From contig NZ_PDJH01000001.1 of assembly GCF_002564025.1 (NCBI RefSeq), positions 1,302,001-1,366,000 of the forward strand: 64,000 nucleotides of DNA, read 5' to 3'. A program made the translations under genes and the position numbers. The notes beneath the pieces are model-generated. The model made no database searches. It was not told the origin of the DNA and worked only from the letters and a program-made list of their open reading frames with translations. This document shows, in pieces, positions 55,431 to 64,000 of the stretch. The DNA is from Flavimobilis soli. Its GTDB lineage: Bacteria > Actinomycetota > Actinomycetes > Actinomycetales > Cellulomonadaceae. Within the stretch, counting starts at the first letter, position 1, and every line of letters starts with the position of its first letter.

Positions 55431-56974
55431 CACGCCACCTCCTTCTTGGCGATGGCCTCGAGGATCGTGTCCTGGTCGACGTCGGGGCCGTTGGTGATCG
55501 AGTCGACGAACTTGCGGTCACGCAGGACGTCGATGCGGTGGGAGACGCGCAGGACCTCCTCGAACTCCGAGGAGATGAACAGGACGGACATGCCGTCGGC
55601 GGCGAGCTCGGCGACGAGCTTCTGGATGTCCGCCTTGGCGCCGACGTCGATGCCTCGCGTGGGCTCGTCGAGGATGAGGATCGTGGGCGCGGTGGCGAGC
55701 CACCGCGCGAGGAGCACCTTCTGCTGGTTGCCGCCCGAGAGGTTCTTCACGAGCATGTTGGGGTTCGCGGGGTGGATGTTGAGCGCGCGGACGTACTTGT
55801 CGACGAGCTCGTCGAGCTCGCGCTTGGGGACCTGCTTCCAGACGCCGCGGACGGTCTGCACGGCGAGGGCGATGTTCTCGCGGACGGTGAGGTCCCCGAT
55901 GATGCCCTCCTTCTTGCGGTCCTCGGACGAGAACGCGATGCCGTGCTTGAGGGCCTGGAGCGGGTCGTTGAGCTTCACGTCCTTGCCCTTGAGCTGGAGC
56001 TCGCCCTCGCCGGGCTTGTCGGCACCGCACAGGAGGCGCACGGCCTCCGTGCGGCCGGAGCCGAGCAGACCGGCGAGCCCGACGATCTCGCCAGGGAAGA
56101 CGTCGAGGTCGTACGGCTCGATCGAGCCGTCGCGCCCGAGCCCGACGGCGCGCAGGGAGGGGGTGCCGTGCTCGTGCTCGGCGTCGAACGCCGCCTGGGC
56201 CCCGCGCTCGATCGCGTCGAGCGCCGCCCCCTCGCGGCCGATCATCTTGCCGATGAGCTCGCGGCGCGGCAGGTCGGCGACGAGGTGCTCGCCGACGAGC
56301 CTGCCGTTGCGCAGGACGGTGAGCCGGTCGGAGATCTCATAGATCTGGTCGAGGAAGTGGGAGACGAAGAGGATGGCGACGCCTGCGTCGCGCAGCTCGC
56401 GGATGACCGCGAAGAGCTCGTCGACCTCGGCCTTCTGCAGGCTCGAGGTGGGCTCGTCGAGGATGAGGACCTTGGCGTCGACGACGGTCGCGCGGGCGAT
56501 CGCGCAGAGCTGCTGCACGGCGATCGAGTGGGCGGACAGGAGCGACGCCGTGTCGATGTCGAGGTGGAGCCGCTCGAGGTACTCGGCGGCCTGGCGGCGC
56601 ATCTTGCGCCAGCTGATGAAAGGGCCCGTGCGGGGCTCGTGGCCGAGCATGACGTTCTCGGCGACGGAAAGGTTGGCGCACAGGTTGACCTCTTGGTACA
56701 CCGTGCTGATCCCGGCGGCCTGGGCCTGGTCGGGGCCGCTGAAGCTGTGCTCGACGCCGTCGACGAGGATCGTGCCGCTCGTCGTCTGGTAGACGCCGGT
56801 GAGCGCCTTGATGAGGGTGGACTTCCCGGCACCGTTCTCGCCCATGAGGGCGTGCACCTCGCCCGGGAAGAGACGGAAGTCGACGCCGTCGAGGGCCTTC
56901 ACGCCGGGGAACTCGATAGTGATCCCGGTCATCTGGACGATCGGAGCTGCGGTGCTCCCCGCCGTCTCGGTCAT
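55430..56974 (-). CDS. sugar ABC transporter ATP-binding protein, two ATPase domains (YtfR-like)
   Basis: The 514-residue protein carries two fused nucleotide-binding domains, as in RbsA, AraG and YtfR. Domain 1 has Walker A GENGAGKS (45-52), a degenerate signature (SIAVQQLCAIARA) and Walker B LILDEPTSSL. Domain 2 has a modified P-loop GLLGSGRTEA, a canonical signature LSGGNQQKV and Walker B LILDEPTRGIDV. An asymmetric pair like this is usual for the family. The ATG at 56974 has AGAAGG upstream. It follows the binding-protein gene after a strong hairpin. Confidence 0.93.
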   Translation of the reverse strand: MTETAGSTAAPIVQMTGITIEFPGVKALDGVDFRLFPGEVHALMGENGAGKSTLIKALTGVYQTTSGTILVDGVEHSFSGPDQAQAAGISTVYQEVNLCANLSVAENVMLGHEPRTGPFISWRKMRRQAAEYLERLHLDIDTASLLSAHSIAVQQLCAIARATVVDAKVLILDEPTSSLQKAEVDELFAVIRELRDAGVAILFVSHFLDQIYEISDRLTVLRNGRLVGEHLVADLPRRELIGKMIGREGAALDAIERGAQAAFDAEHEHGTPSLRAVGLGRDGSIEPYDLDVFPGEIVGLAGLLGSGRTEAVRLLCGADKPGEGELQLKGKDVKLNDPLQALKHGIAFSSEDRKKEGIIGDLTVRENIALAVQTVRGVWKQVPKRELDELVDKYVRALNIHPANPNMLVKNLSGGNQQKVLLARWLATAPTILILDEPTRGIDVGAKADIQKLVAELAADGMSVLFISSEFEEVLRVSHRIDVLRDRKFVDSITNGPDVDQDTILEAIAKKEVA

Positions 56975-57046
56975 TGCTGCCTTCTTCCTGGTCACGCTGG
57001 CTCGGCGCGCCGTCGCGCCCTGGCGTCCCTGCGTCCTCGCGGTGGG

Positions 57047-57082
57047 CACCCCCGCCCGGCCCTCCTCGGCCGGGCGGGGGTG
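57047..57082 (-). terminator. 15-bp stem between binding-protein and ATPase genes
   Basis: CACCCCCGCCCGGCC (57047-57061) pairs perfectly with 57068-57082 across a 6-nt loop, 6 bp after the binding-protein stop. Such hairpins often reduce expression of the membrane components relative to the binding protein. Confidence 0.75.
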
Positions 57083-57088
57083 TGCCGG

Positions 57089-58081
57089 TCAGAACGTGCG
57101 GGAGTCGACAAACTCCTGGGTGATGGTCTGGTCGAACGCCTCGTCGACGACGATGGTGCTCTTCTCGACCTGCTCGCCGGCGGCGACCTTCTTGATCAGC
57201 TCGGCGAGCTGGTCACCGAAGGCGGGGTTGCACTCGACGACATAGTTGAACTTCTTGTCGACGAGGGCCTGCAGACCGTCCTTGACGCCGTCCACGGTGA
57301 CGATCTTGATGTCAACGCCGGGCTTCTTGCCGGTCGCCTCGATCGCCTCGATCGCGCCCAGGCCCATGTCGTCGTTGTGCGCGAAGATCAGGTCCATGTC
57401 GGGGTACGCGGCGAGCGCGGCCTCGGTCGCGGCCTTGCCCTCGGCGCGGGTGAAGTTGCCCGACGCCTCACCGATGACGTTGTCACCGACGACGGAGCGG
57501 AAGCCCTCCTGGCGGTTGGTCTGCGCGCCCGAGCCCATCGTGCCCTGGAGCTCGAAGATCTTGGCGTCGGGGTGGTTCTCCTTGACCCACTCGCCGGCGG
57601 TCACGCCTTCCTTGGTGAAGTCGGCACCGATCCAGGTGACGAACGGATCGGCGACGGTCGTGTCGACCGTGCGGTCGACGAGCACGACAGGGATGTCGGC
57701 ATCCTTGATGTCCTGGAGGACCTCGTCCCAGCCGGTCTCGATGACCGGCGAGAACGCGATGACGTCGACGCCCTGGTCGATGAAGTCGCGCAGGGCCTTG
57801 ATCTGGTTCTCCTGCTTCTGCTGGGCGTCGACGAACGTGAGGTCGAAGCCGTTCTCCTTGGTCAGGTTGGCCTTGACCGACTCGGTGTTGGCGGTGCGCC
57901 AGCCGGACTCGGCGCCGAGCTGCGAGAACCCGACCTTGATCGTGTCACCGCCCTGGCTCGACCCGCCGCCGCCACCGGTCGTGGCCGGGTCGTCAGAGCC
58001 TCCGCCGCAGGCGGCGAGGGTGAGCATCGAGATCGTGGCCGCCGCGGCGACCATGGTCCGCGTGAACGTGTTGCGTCGCAT
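57089..58081 (-). CDS. sugar ABC transporter substrate-binding lipoprotein (YtfQ-like)
   Basis: The 330-residue protein has a lipoprotein signal (LTLAAC, Cys about 25) and a type I periplasmic-binding fold similar to YtfQ, RbsB and ChvE (KVGFSQLGAESGWRTANTES; ALRDFIDQGVDVIAFSPV; FAHNDDMGLGAIEAI). In E. coli, YtfQ binds furanose forms of galactose and arabinose. With araBDA and arabinosidases next to it, L-arabinose is the likely ligand here (inference). GGAGGAG precedes the ATG. It is the first gene of the transporter operon, under an operator-controlled promoter. Confidence 0.92.
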   Translation of the reverse strand: MRRNTFTRTMVAAAATISMLTLAACGGGSDDPATTGGGGGSSQGGDTIKVGFSQLGAESGWRTANTESVKANLTKENGFDLTFVDAQQKQENQIKALRDFIDQGVDVIAFSPVIETGWDEVLQDIKDADIPVVLVDRTVDTTVADPFVTWIGADFTKEGVTAGEWVKENHPDAKIFELQGTMGSGAQTNRQEGFRSVVGDNVIGEASGNFTRAEGKAATEAALAAYPDMDLIFAHNDDMGLGAIEAIEATGKKPGVDIKIVTVDGVKDGLQALVDKKFNYVVECNPAFGDQLAELIKKVAAGEQVEKSTIVVDEAFDQTITQEFVDSRTF

Positions 58082-58150
58082 ATCTCCTCCTTGAGACACC
58101 GGTCCCCCCTCAGGTCCCGGTACGAGCGCGAGGTCGGCGTCGACCTCGTC

Positions 58151-58179
58151 ACAGTAGTGATGTTAGCGCTAACAAACGC
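58151..58179 (-). promoter_or_regulatory. promoter and LacI-type operator of the transporter operon
   Basis: The perfect 14-bp palindrome TGTTAGCGCTAACA lies at 58161-58174. Read leftwards, a -10 hexamer TACTGT (58151-58156) and a -35-like GTTTGT (58174-58179) flank it at 17-bp spacing, so the operator fills the promoter spacer. The same palindrome precedes araB. Confidence 0.8.
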
Positions 58180-58281
58180 TGGTGCCCAGAAGATCCCGGG
58201 TCACCGTTGTGTCACGATTTGCCAGCCTCACAGACCGCCCGGGAATCCCCCGGCGCGACCTGCGCCGAACGTGTCAGCACG

Positions 58282-59787
58282 TCACAAGCCCTGTGCCAGA
58301 CGGTAGTAGACCTGGTTCCAACGGACCTGGTCCGCAAACCCCCGACGCGTCGTCGTCTCGTCGATGACGAGCAGCTCCGTCCGGGCGATCTGAGCGAAGA
58401 CCTCGAAGGCCTCCACCCCTGCTGCGGTCGACAGCACCGTGTGGTGCGCGCCTCCCGCCGTGAGCCACGCCTCCGCCGACGTCGTGAAGTCGGGGCGAGG
58501 CTTCCACACCGCTCGCGCGACCGGCAGGTTCGGCAGCGGCGGGTGCTCGACCAGGTCGACCACGTTCGCCGTCATCCGGAACCGGTCCCGCATGTCCGCG
58601 AGGGACACCACGACACCCACGCCCGGATCGGTGTCGAACACCATCCGGACCGGGTCCTCCTTGCCGCCGATCCCGAGCGGGTGGATCTCCACCCGCGGGG
58701 TCGACGTCGTCAGCGACGGGCAGATCTCCAGCATGTGCGCGCCGAGGATCCGCTCGTCACCCGGGGTCAGGTCGTACGTGTAGTCCTCCATGAGGGAGGC
58801 ACCACCCGGCAGGCCCGCACCCATGACCTTCGCGGCCCGGACGAGCACCGCCGTCTTCCAGTCGCCCTCCGCACCGAAGCCGTAGCCCTTCGACATGAGC
58901 CGCTGCACCGCGATGCCCGGGAGCTGGCGCAGCGCGCCGAGGTCCTCGAAGTTCGTCGTGAAGGCCTTCGCGCCGAGCTCCGTGAGGAAGCCCTCGAGCG
59001 CGACCTCCTGCCGCGCCGCGTACCGCAGCGCGTCGTGACGGTCGCCCCCGCGTCGCAGCTCGGGGACGACGTCGTACAGGTCCTCGTACTCGGCGACGAC
59101 GCCGTCGATCGCGGCCTCCTCCACCGCGTCGACGGCCGCCACCAGGTCGTTCACACCCCACGTGTTGACGGAGACGCCGAAGCGCAGCTCGGCCTCGGTC
59201 TTGTCACCCTCGGTCACCGCGACGTTGCGCATGTTGTCGCCGAAGCGCGCGAGACGCAGCTCGTGCGTCGCAGCCCAACCGGCCGCACCACGCACCCACG
59301 TGCCGACCCGGCGCGTGACAGCGGGGTTGGACACGTGCCCGACGACGGTCGTGCGCGAGACCCCGAGCCGCGTCTGGATGTACGCGTACTCACGGTCGCC
59401 GTGCGCCGCCTGGTTGAGGTTCATGAAGTCCATGTCGATGCTGTCCCACGGCAGGTCCGCGGCCGCCTGCGTGTGCAGGTGCAGCAGCGGCTTGCGCAGG
59501 GCGTCGAGCCCGGCGATCCACATCTTCGCGGGGCTGAACGTGTGCATCCACGTGATCACGCCGAGCACCTTGTCGTCAGCGCTCGCGTCGATCATCGCGC
59601 GGCGGATCGCGTCCGCGTCCGTCAGGACGGGCTTCCAGACGACCGGGGCGGGGACGTCGTCGGACGCGTCGAGCGCACGGGCGACCTGCTGCGACTGCTC
59701 GGCGACCTGCCGGAGCGTCTCCTCGCCGTAGAGGTGCTGGCTCCCCGTGAGGAACCAGATCTCGCGGTCCTGGTACGGCTTGTTCAT
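58282..59787 (-). CDS. araA: L-arabinose isomerase
   Basis: AraA converts L-arabinose to L-ribulose. The 501-residue protein is the normal length. It shows strongly conserved blocks from the N-terminus ([17 protein letters not shown]) through [15 protein letters not shown] and [12 protein letters not shown] to [17 protein letters not shown] and [10 protein letters not shown]. It is the last gene of araB-araD-araA, 49 bp after araD. No clear terminator was recognised between its stop and the transporter promoter region. Confidence 0.97.
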   Translation of the reverse strand: MNKPYQDREIWFLTGSQHLYGEETLRQVAEQSQQVARALDASDDVPAPVVWKPVLTDADAIRRAMIDASADDKVLGVITWMHTFSPAKMWIAGLDALRKPLLHLHTQAAADLPWDSIDMDFMNLNQAAHGDREYAYIQTRLGVSRTTVVGHVSNPAVTRRVGTWVRGAAGWAATHELRLARFGDNMRNVAVTEGDKTEAELRFGVSVNTWGVNDLVAAVDAVEEAAIDGVVAEYEDLYDVVPELRRGGDRHDALRYAARQEVALEGFLTELGAKAFTTNFEDLGALRQLPGIAVQRLMSKGYGFGAEGDWKTAVLVRAAKVMGAGLPGGASLMEDYTYDLTPGDERILGAHMLEICPSLTTSTPRVEIHPLGIGGKEDPVRMVFDTDPGVGVVVSLADMRDRFRMTANVVDLVEHPPLPNLPVARAVWKPRPDFTTSAEAWLTAGGAHHTVLSTAAGVEAFEVFAQIARTELLVIDETTTRRGFADQVRWNQVYYRLAQGL

Positions 59788-59836
59788 CGTTGCTCCAAGA
59801 TCTCTCGTCGTCGAAAGGTCGCGTCGTGGGGGCGGG

Positions 59837-60550
59837 TCAGCGCTGCGCCGGTGCGGGCTGGCCGTACACGTTCTGGTACCGGGCGTAGAGGCTGTCGATC
59901 GCGTTCTGGTCGATCGGCACCGGCTCGCCGAGCTGCCGCGCGACATGGATCGTCCGCGCGACCTCCTCGACCATGACCGCCGCCTTGACCGCCGTCGTCG
60001 CGTCCTTGCCGATCGTGAACGGCCCGTGGTTGCGCATGAGCACGGCCGGGCTGCGCGAGCCCGTGAGCGTCTCGACGATCCCACGCCCGATCGAGTCGTC
60101 ACCGATGAGCGCGAACGGGCCGATCGGGACCGGTCCGCCGAACTCGTCGGCCATCATCGTCAGCACGCACGGGATCTCCTCGCCCCGCGCCGCCCAGGCG
60201 GTCGCATAGGTCGAGTGCGTGTGCACCACTCCGCCGACCTCCGGCATGTGCCGGTACACGTACGCGTGCGCCGCGGTGTCCGACGACGGCGCGCGCGTCC
60301 CGTCGACGAGCTCGCCGTCGAGCGTGCACACGACCATCGACTCCGGGGTCAGCTCGTCGTACGTCACGCCCGAGGGCTTGATGACGAACAGGTCCTCGCC
60401 GTCGTGCACGCGCACGCGCTGCGACACGTTGCCCGCGGTCCACACGACCAGGTCCCAGCGGGGCAGCTCGGCGTGCAGCCGCGCGACCAGGTCGCGGACG
60501 CGCGCGACCTCCGCGCGAACCTCGGCGCTCATCTCGTCCAACGTCACCAT
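59837..60550 (-). CDS. araD: L-ribulose-5-phosphate 4-epimerase
   Basis: AraD is a zinc-dependent class II aldolase-fold enzyme that converts L-ribulose-5-phosphate to D-xylulose-5-phosphate. In 237 residues it shows phosphate-binding [20 protein letters not shown] and the zinc motif [13 protein letters not shown]. Family-typical MRNHGPFT and YGQPAP occur at the C-terminus. ATG at 60550 or GTG one codon later could start it. It sits between araB and araA in the operon. Confidence 0.96.
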   Translation of the reverse strand: MVTLDEMSAEVRAEVARVRDLVARLHAELPRWDLVVWTAGNVSQRVRVHDGEDLFVIKPSGVTYDELTPESMVVCTLDGELVDGTRAPSSDTAAHAYVYRHMPEVGGVVHTHSTYATAWAARGEEIPCVLTMMADEFGGPVPIGPFALIGDDSIGRGIVETLTGSRSPAVLMRNHGPFTIGKDATTAVKAAVMVEEVARTIHVARQLGEPVPIDQNAIDSLYARYQNVYGQPAPAQR

Positions 60551-60582
60551 CGTCCGTCCCTCTGCTCGTCCCGCCCCGGCGC

Positions 60583-62178
60583 TCACCGGAGCACCTCGGC
60601 GGCCGTCCGTACGGCTGCCAGCCCTTGCTCGTAACCCTCGAGGTAGTGCGCGTACCCAGCGACGTCGTCGGCGTCGGGGGTCGCGACCGTGGTCGAGGTC
60701 GCACGCACGTGCTCGTCGAGGAAGTCCGCGAGGGTGAGCCCGCGCGGGTCGAGGCGGTAGGAGGCGAGGACCGCCATCCCCCAGGCGCCCCCCTCGCCAG
60801 CCGTGTCGCTCACGCTCACAGGGACGCCGACGGCGGCGGCGAGCATCCGCTGCGAGACGCCGGCCGTCCGGAACATGCCGCCGTGCGCCTGGAGCGAGTC
60901 GATCGACACGCCCTCGTCCGCGAGGACCCGCAGCCCGAGGCTCAGCGTCGCGAACACGCCGTAGACCTGGGCACGCGCGAGGTTGGCGAGGGTGAGCCGG
61001 CTGCCGGGTGTGCGGACGACGAGCGGACGGCCCTCGTCGAGGCCGGCGATCGGCTCGCCGGAGAGCTGGTTGTACGCGTAGACGCCGCCCGCGTCGGCAT
61101 CGGCGTCGAGCGCGGCGGTCAGGAGCGCGGCGAACACCTCGTCCTGCGACGCGGGCGCGCCGAGCGCGGCGGCGAGCTCGCCGAAGACCTCGGCCCACGC
61201 GCCGAGCTCGCTCGCGCCGTTGTTGCAGTGCACCATCGCGACGAGGTCGCCCGCGGGGGTCGTGACGACGTCGAGCTCCTCGTGGACGCTGCGCAGTGGG
61301 CCCTCGAGGACGACCATCGCGAAGATCGAGGTGCCCGCGGAGACGTTGCCGGTGCGCGGGCGGACGGCGCCGGTCGCGACCATGCCCGTCCCGGCGTCGC
61401 CCTCGGGCGGCGCGACGAGCGCACCAGGGCGGAGCGTGCCCGTGGGGTCGAGGAAGCGGGCCCCCGCCTCGGTGAGGCTGCCGGCGTCGGCGCCGGCAGC
61501 CAGCGGGGTGGGCAGCAGGTCGGCGAGCGGCGTGCCGAAGCCGCGCTCGGCGAGCAGCCTGTCGACGACGGCGAGGCGCTCGGCGTCGTACCCGCCGGTC
61601 GTCGGGTCGATCGGGAACATGCCGGACGCATCGCCGACGCCGAGGACCCGGCGGCCCGTGAGCCGGTGGTGGACCCAGCCGGCGAGCGTGTTGAGCGACG
61701 CGACCTGGGGGACGTGCGGCTCGGCGTCGAGCACGGCCTGGACGAGGTGGCTGACGGACCAGCGCAGCGGCATGTTGAAGTCGATCGCCTCGGTGAGGAG
61801 CGCGGAGGCGGCCCCGGTCGAGGTGTTGCGCCACGTGCGGAACGGGACGAGGAGCCGGTCGTCCGCGTCGAGCGCGATGTAGCCGTGCATCATCGCGGAG
61901 ACGCCGAGGGCGGCGAACATGTCGGGGCGGACCCCATGACGCTGCTCGGCGTCGTCGAGCAGCGCGGCGACGGCGGCCTGGACACCGGTCTCGACGTCCT
62001 CGAGGGAGTAGGTCCACACACCATCGACGAGCTGGTTCTCCCAGGCGTGGGCTCCTTGGGCGAGCGGCTCGTGGGCAGGTCCGACCAGGACTGCCTTGAT
62101 CCGCGTCGAGCCGAGCTCGATGCCGAGCACCGCGCGACCGTCCCGGAGGAGGGTCGCGCCCTGAGCAGCTTCCGCCAT
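60583..62178 (-). CDS. araB: FGGY-family ribulokinase
   Basis: This kinase phosphorylates L-ribulose. The 531-residue protein belongs to the FGGY carbohydrate kinase family (ATP-binding GIELGSTRIKAVLVG at the N-terminus; AHGGMFRTAGVSQRMLAAAVG in the C-terminal ATPase half). It is closer in style to xylulokinase-like FGGY proteins than to E. coli AraB. The operon with araD and araA makes ribulokinase the best call. The ATG at 62178 is used because the upstream frame is not conserved. It is the first gene of the araBDA operon, with a leader of about 105 nt. Confidence 0.9.
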   Translation of the reverse strand: MAEAAQGATLLRDGRAVLGIELGSTRIKAVLVGPAHEPLAQGAHAWENQLVDGVWTYSLEDVETGVQAAVAALLDDAEQRHGVRPDMFAALGVSAMMHGYIALDADDRLLVPFRTWRNTSTGAASALLTEAIDFNMPLRWSVSHLVQAVLDAEPHVPQVASLNTLAGWVHHRLTGRRVLGVGDASGMFPIDPTTGGYDAERLAVVDRLLAERGFGTPLADLLPTPLAAGADAGSLTEAGARFLDPTGTLRPGALVAPPEGDAGTGMVATGAVRPRTGNVSAGTSIFAMVVLEGPLRSVHEELDVVTTPAGDLVAMVHCNNGASELGAWAEVFGELAAALGAPASQDEVFAALLTAALDADADAGGVYAYNQLSGEPIAGLDEGRPLVVRTPGSRLTLANLARAQVYGVFATLSLGLRVLADEGVSIDSLQAHGGMFRTAGVSQRMLAAAVGVPVSVSDTAGEGGAWGMAVLASYRLDPRGLTLADFLDEHVRATSTTVATPDADDVAGYAHYLEGYEQGLAAVRTAAEVLR

Positions 62179-62225
62179 CGTCGGCGTCCTCTCGCGTACC
62201 TCCCGGGACGGGTTGCGTCCCGGTG

Positions 62226-62247
62226 CTCGCACCGCCGTTGGTGCGAG
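62226..62247 (-). other. small hairpin in the araB leader
   Basis: CTCGCACC (62226-62233) pairs with GGTGCGAG (62240-62247) across 6 nt in the predicted untranslated leader. It is not a recognised riboswitch. Confidence 0.35.
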
Positions 62248-62291
62248 GAGCGTCGGCGTCCGGGACGGGGCCCGGGGTGCGACGCAGGATC

Positions 62292-62321
62292 ATGTTAGCG
62301 CTAACAATCCGGCGTGAGCAA
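62292..62321 (-). promoter_or_regulatory. promoter and LacI-type operator of araBDA
   Basis: TGTTAGCGCTAACA at 62293-62306 is the same palindrome as at 58161-58174. A -10 hexamer TAACAT (62292-62297, minus strand) overlaps it, with a -35-like TTGCTC (62316-62321) at 18-bp spacing. The operator therefore covers the -10 box here, unlike its spacer position in the transporter promoter. Confidence 0.75.
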
Positions 62322-62393
62322 CCCCCTTTGTTCGATCGCGTCCGACTGCCGCGCAGCCGCGCCCTGCCGCGGTTCCCGCCCGCAGGCCCGCCC

Positions 62394-63446
62394 TCAGGAG
62401 CGCGGCGGCGCCGTGCTCGACCGCACCTGAAGCGTCGGCACGAGCGGCGTCACGACCGGCTCCCGACCCGCGAGCATCGTGCGCATCGCGTCGATCGCCA
62501 GGCGCCCGAGCGCCTGGAAGTCCTGCCGCACCGTCGTCAGCGGCGGGATGAAGTGCGCCGCACCCGTCGCGTCGTCGAAGCCCGCGACCGACACGTCCTC
62601 CGGGACACGGACGCCCGCCTCCCAGAACGCGCGCAGCATCCCGAGCGCCAGCTGGTCGTTCGCCGCGAACACCGCCGTCGGCAGCCCCTCGCGGACCATC
62701 CGACGCCCCGCCGAGTACCCGCGCTCCGCCGTCCAGTCGCCCGGCAGCGGGTCCTCCATCGCAAGACCTGCCCGCTCGACAGCGGCCCGCCAGCCCGCGA
62801 CGCGCGCCCGCGCGTCGAACCAGTCCTGCGGGCCAGCAAGGTGCACGACCTGCTCGTGACCGAGACCGATGAGGTACTCCGTGACCGCCGTCGCGCCCGC
62901 GACCTGGTCCACGCTCACGGAACGGATCATCCCGTGCCCGGGCATGCCCTCACGGATGCCCGTCGACGAGATCATCACGACCGGGACGGGAGCCGCGAGG
63001 CTCACGACCGCCCGGGTCGCGTCGACCTGCGGGGCGATCATGATGATGCCCTCGACGCCCTGACCGAGGAAGTGGTCCACGACCTGCCGCATCGACGACG
63101 GGTCGAAGCGCGTCACGGTCGCGACCGACACGTAGTAGCCCGCCTCGCGCGCCGCGACCTCGATACCGATCGACGTCGACGACGGGCCGTACAGCGCGGA
63201 GCCCGTCGAGACGACGCCGAAGATCCCCGACCTGTTCGTCGCGAGCGCGCGCGCCGCGCTGTTGCGGCGGTAACCGAGCTCGTCGATAGCGTCGAGGACG
63301 CGCGCCCGGGTCTCCGGGCGCACGTTCGGGTGGTCGTTGAGCACGCGGGAGACCGTCTGGTGGGACACACCGGCGCGCTCGGCGACGTCCGCCATCGAGG
63401 GCGCGCGAGACGCACCAGGACGCGCAGCCACCTCGTCCAGCGCCAT
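62394..63446 (-). CDS. LacI-family transcriptional regulator, likely arabinose repressor
   Basis: The 350-residue protein has a LacI helix-turn-helix and hinge at about residues 16-70 (SMADVAERAGVSHQTVSRVL; SAARALATNRSG). A periplasmic-binding-type effector domain follows (about 75-340). It lies directly upstream of araBDA on the same strand and probably binds the two TGTTAGCGCTAACA operators, released by an arabinose-related ligand (inference from position). No such operator was seen before its own gene. ATG at 63446 with AGGGGAG upstream. Confidence 0.9.
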   Translation of the reverse strand: MALDEVAARPGASRAPSMADVAERAGVSHQTVSRVLNDHPNVRPETRARVLDAIDELGYRRNSAARALATNRSGIFGVVSTGSALYGPSSTSIGIEVAAREAGYYVSVATVTRFDPSSMRQVVDHFLGQGVEGIIMIAPQVDATRAVVSLAAPVPVVMISSTGIREGMPGHGMIRSVSVDQVAGATAVTEYLIGLGHEQVVHLAGPQDWFDARARVAGWRAAVERAGLAMEDPLPGDWTAERGYSAGRRMVREGLPTAVFAANDQLALGMLRAFWEAGVRVPEDVSVAGFDDATGAAHFIPPLTTVRQDFQALGRLAIDAMRTMLAGREPVVTPLVPTLQVRSSTAPPRS

Positions 63447-63515
63447 GTCGTGCTCCCCTGTCGGTCAGCCGCGGCCCCTGGCCGCGCGTGCGACAACTAT
63501 CTCACCGGGCAAGCC

Positions 63516-64000
63516 TCACAGCGGGAACGCGCGGAAGAAGTCCTCGATCTCGTCGGCCGGACCCTCCGCGTGCAGCACGACGGTCCCGTTGACCCACGTC
63601 GCGGCGCCCGACGCCGAGGGGAGCGTGCGGATCGTCGCCTCGCCCTTCGCCTCGCCGCCGATCGTCACGGGCAGCGTCGTCGTCGTCGCGTCCGGGTTGA
63701 GCGCGGCGAACGCGTCCGCGAGGCCCGCGGCGACGGACGCCGCCGCCTCGGCGTCGCGCAGCTGGGTCACGTGCAGCGCGACCTTGCCGCCCGCGCCGTC
63801 GACATACGTCACGCGGTACGTCTCGAGAGCGCCGCGCTGACCCTTCTCCTCCTCGATACCGGCGTACGCCCACTGGAGGACCGTGTCCGGGAGGGCTGCG
63901 GCGAGCGGGGTCGACTCCTCTCGCTCGACGGGCGTCGCCGCCGGGGTCGGGACGGGGTTGGTGATCGTCACGGCGGGCGGCGTCACGGGCGCCGTCGGCT
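63516..64000 (-). CDS. hypothetical protein, 5' end beyond the window
   Basis: The frame stays open to the right edge, so the N-terminus is missing; a GTG at 63984-63986 is an internal candidate only. The visible part begins with a Pro/Thr/Val-rich linker (PTAPVTPPAVTITNPVPTPA). About 120 residues of mixed alpha/beta sequence follow, without a motif I recognise (TYRVTYVDGAGGKVALHVTQL; AAGLADAFAALNPD). A secreted or membrane-anchored protein with a linker is plausible. It precedes lacI on the same strand by 69 bp. Confidence 0.6.
   Translation of the reverse strand, partial: PTAPVTPPAVTITNPVPTPAATPVEREESTPLAAALPDTVLQWAYAGIEEEKGQRGALETYRVTYVDGAGGKVALHVTQLRDAEAAASVAAGLADAFAALNPDATTTTLPVTIGGEAKGEATIRTLPSASGAATWVNGTVVLHAEGPADEIEDFFRAFPL

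Noticed and set aside
62179..62293. leader peptide before araB, starting at 62293
   Set aside because: The ATG lies inside the operator and upstream of the predicted transcription start, and the frame runs on into a shadow of araB.

Overview
The window is 64 kb of very GC-rich DNA with strong GC/GTC/GAC codon bias, frequent GTG starts and 4-bp ATGA/GTGA gene overlaps. Together with a complete complex I operon, menaquinone genes, a System II cytochrome c maturation set, a bS22-type mini ribosomal protein and a Rex regulator, this points to an actinobacterium. The arabinoside-degrading secreted enzymes and the gene order suggest the order Micrococcales (Cellulomonadaceae/Promicromonosporaceae-like). 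That placement is an inference from gene content; no rRNA or marker gene was compared. No phage, transposase, CRISPR array, tRNA or rRNA was seen.

Layout. (1) Positions 209-18936, all on the minus strand: one long operon menJ-nuoABCDEFGHIJKLMN-polyprenyl diphosphate synthase. The proton-pumping NADH dehydrogenase is bracketed by two menaquinone side-chain genes. Its promoter region (18937-19129) carries a near-perfect Rex operator, and rex itself lies at 39640-40266. (2) 19130-33025: menG, menF, menD, menC, menB, menE and menA, interspersed with an HtrA-type protease, an SMR exporter with its TetR repressor and a palindromic operator, an aldo/keto reductase and a DUF3048 lipoprotein. menH and menI are not visible here. 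(3) 33161-41485: two small membrane proteins, the cytochrome c maturation operon (histidine phosphatase, TlpA/ResA, CcdA, ResB, CcsB), a YceI protein, the glutaredoxin-rex pair and a HAD phosphatase. (4) 41638-45565: bS22 mini-protein, a 68-residue HTH protein, an AcuC-type deacetylase and a TrkH/TrkA potassium uptake pair. (5) 45721-63446: an L-arabinose/arabinan locus with two tandem secreted GH43 enzymes, a YtfQRT-YjfF-type sugar ABC transporter, araBDA and a LacI-family regulator. A hypothetical gene runs off the right edge.

How it works together. Regions 1-3 form an electron-transport block: NADH oxidation, the menaquinone that accepts the electrons, cytochrome c assembly and an NADH/NAD+ sensor. 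Region 5 is a self-contained carbohydrate unit: extracellular release of arabinose, import, then isomerase, kinase and epimerase to xylulose-5-phosphate. Two identical 14-bp palindromes, one before the transporter operon and one before araBDA, are the likely operators of the LacI protein.

The regulatory architecture is the most interesting layer. It includes the Rex site on menJ-nuo, a duplicated 15-bp motif around that promoter, many genes whose TANNNT -10 box lies 6-7 nt before the start codon (leaderless transcripts), perfect hairpins between convergent genes, a 19-bp tandem repeat element, and tandem GH43 paralogues that share a C-terminal module with foreign-looking codon use. I found no clearly undescribed defence or biosynthetic system.
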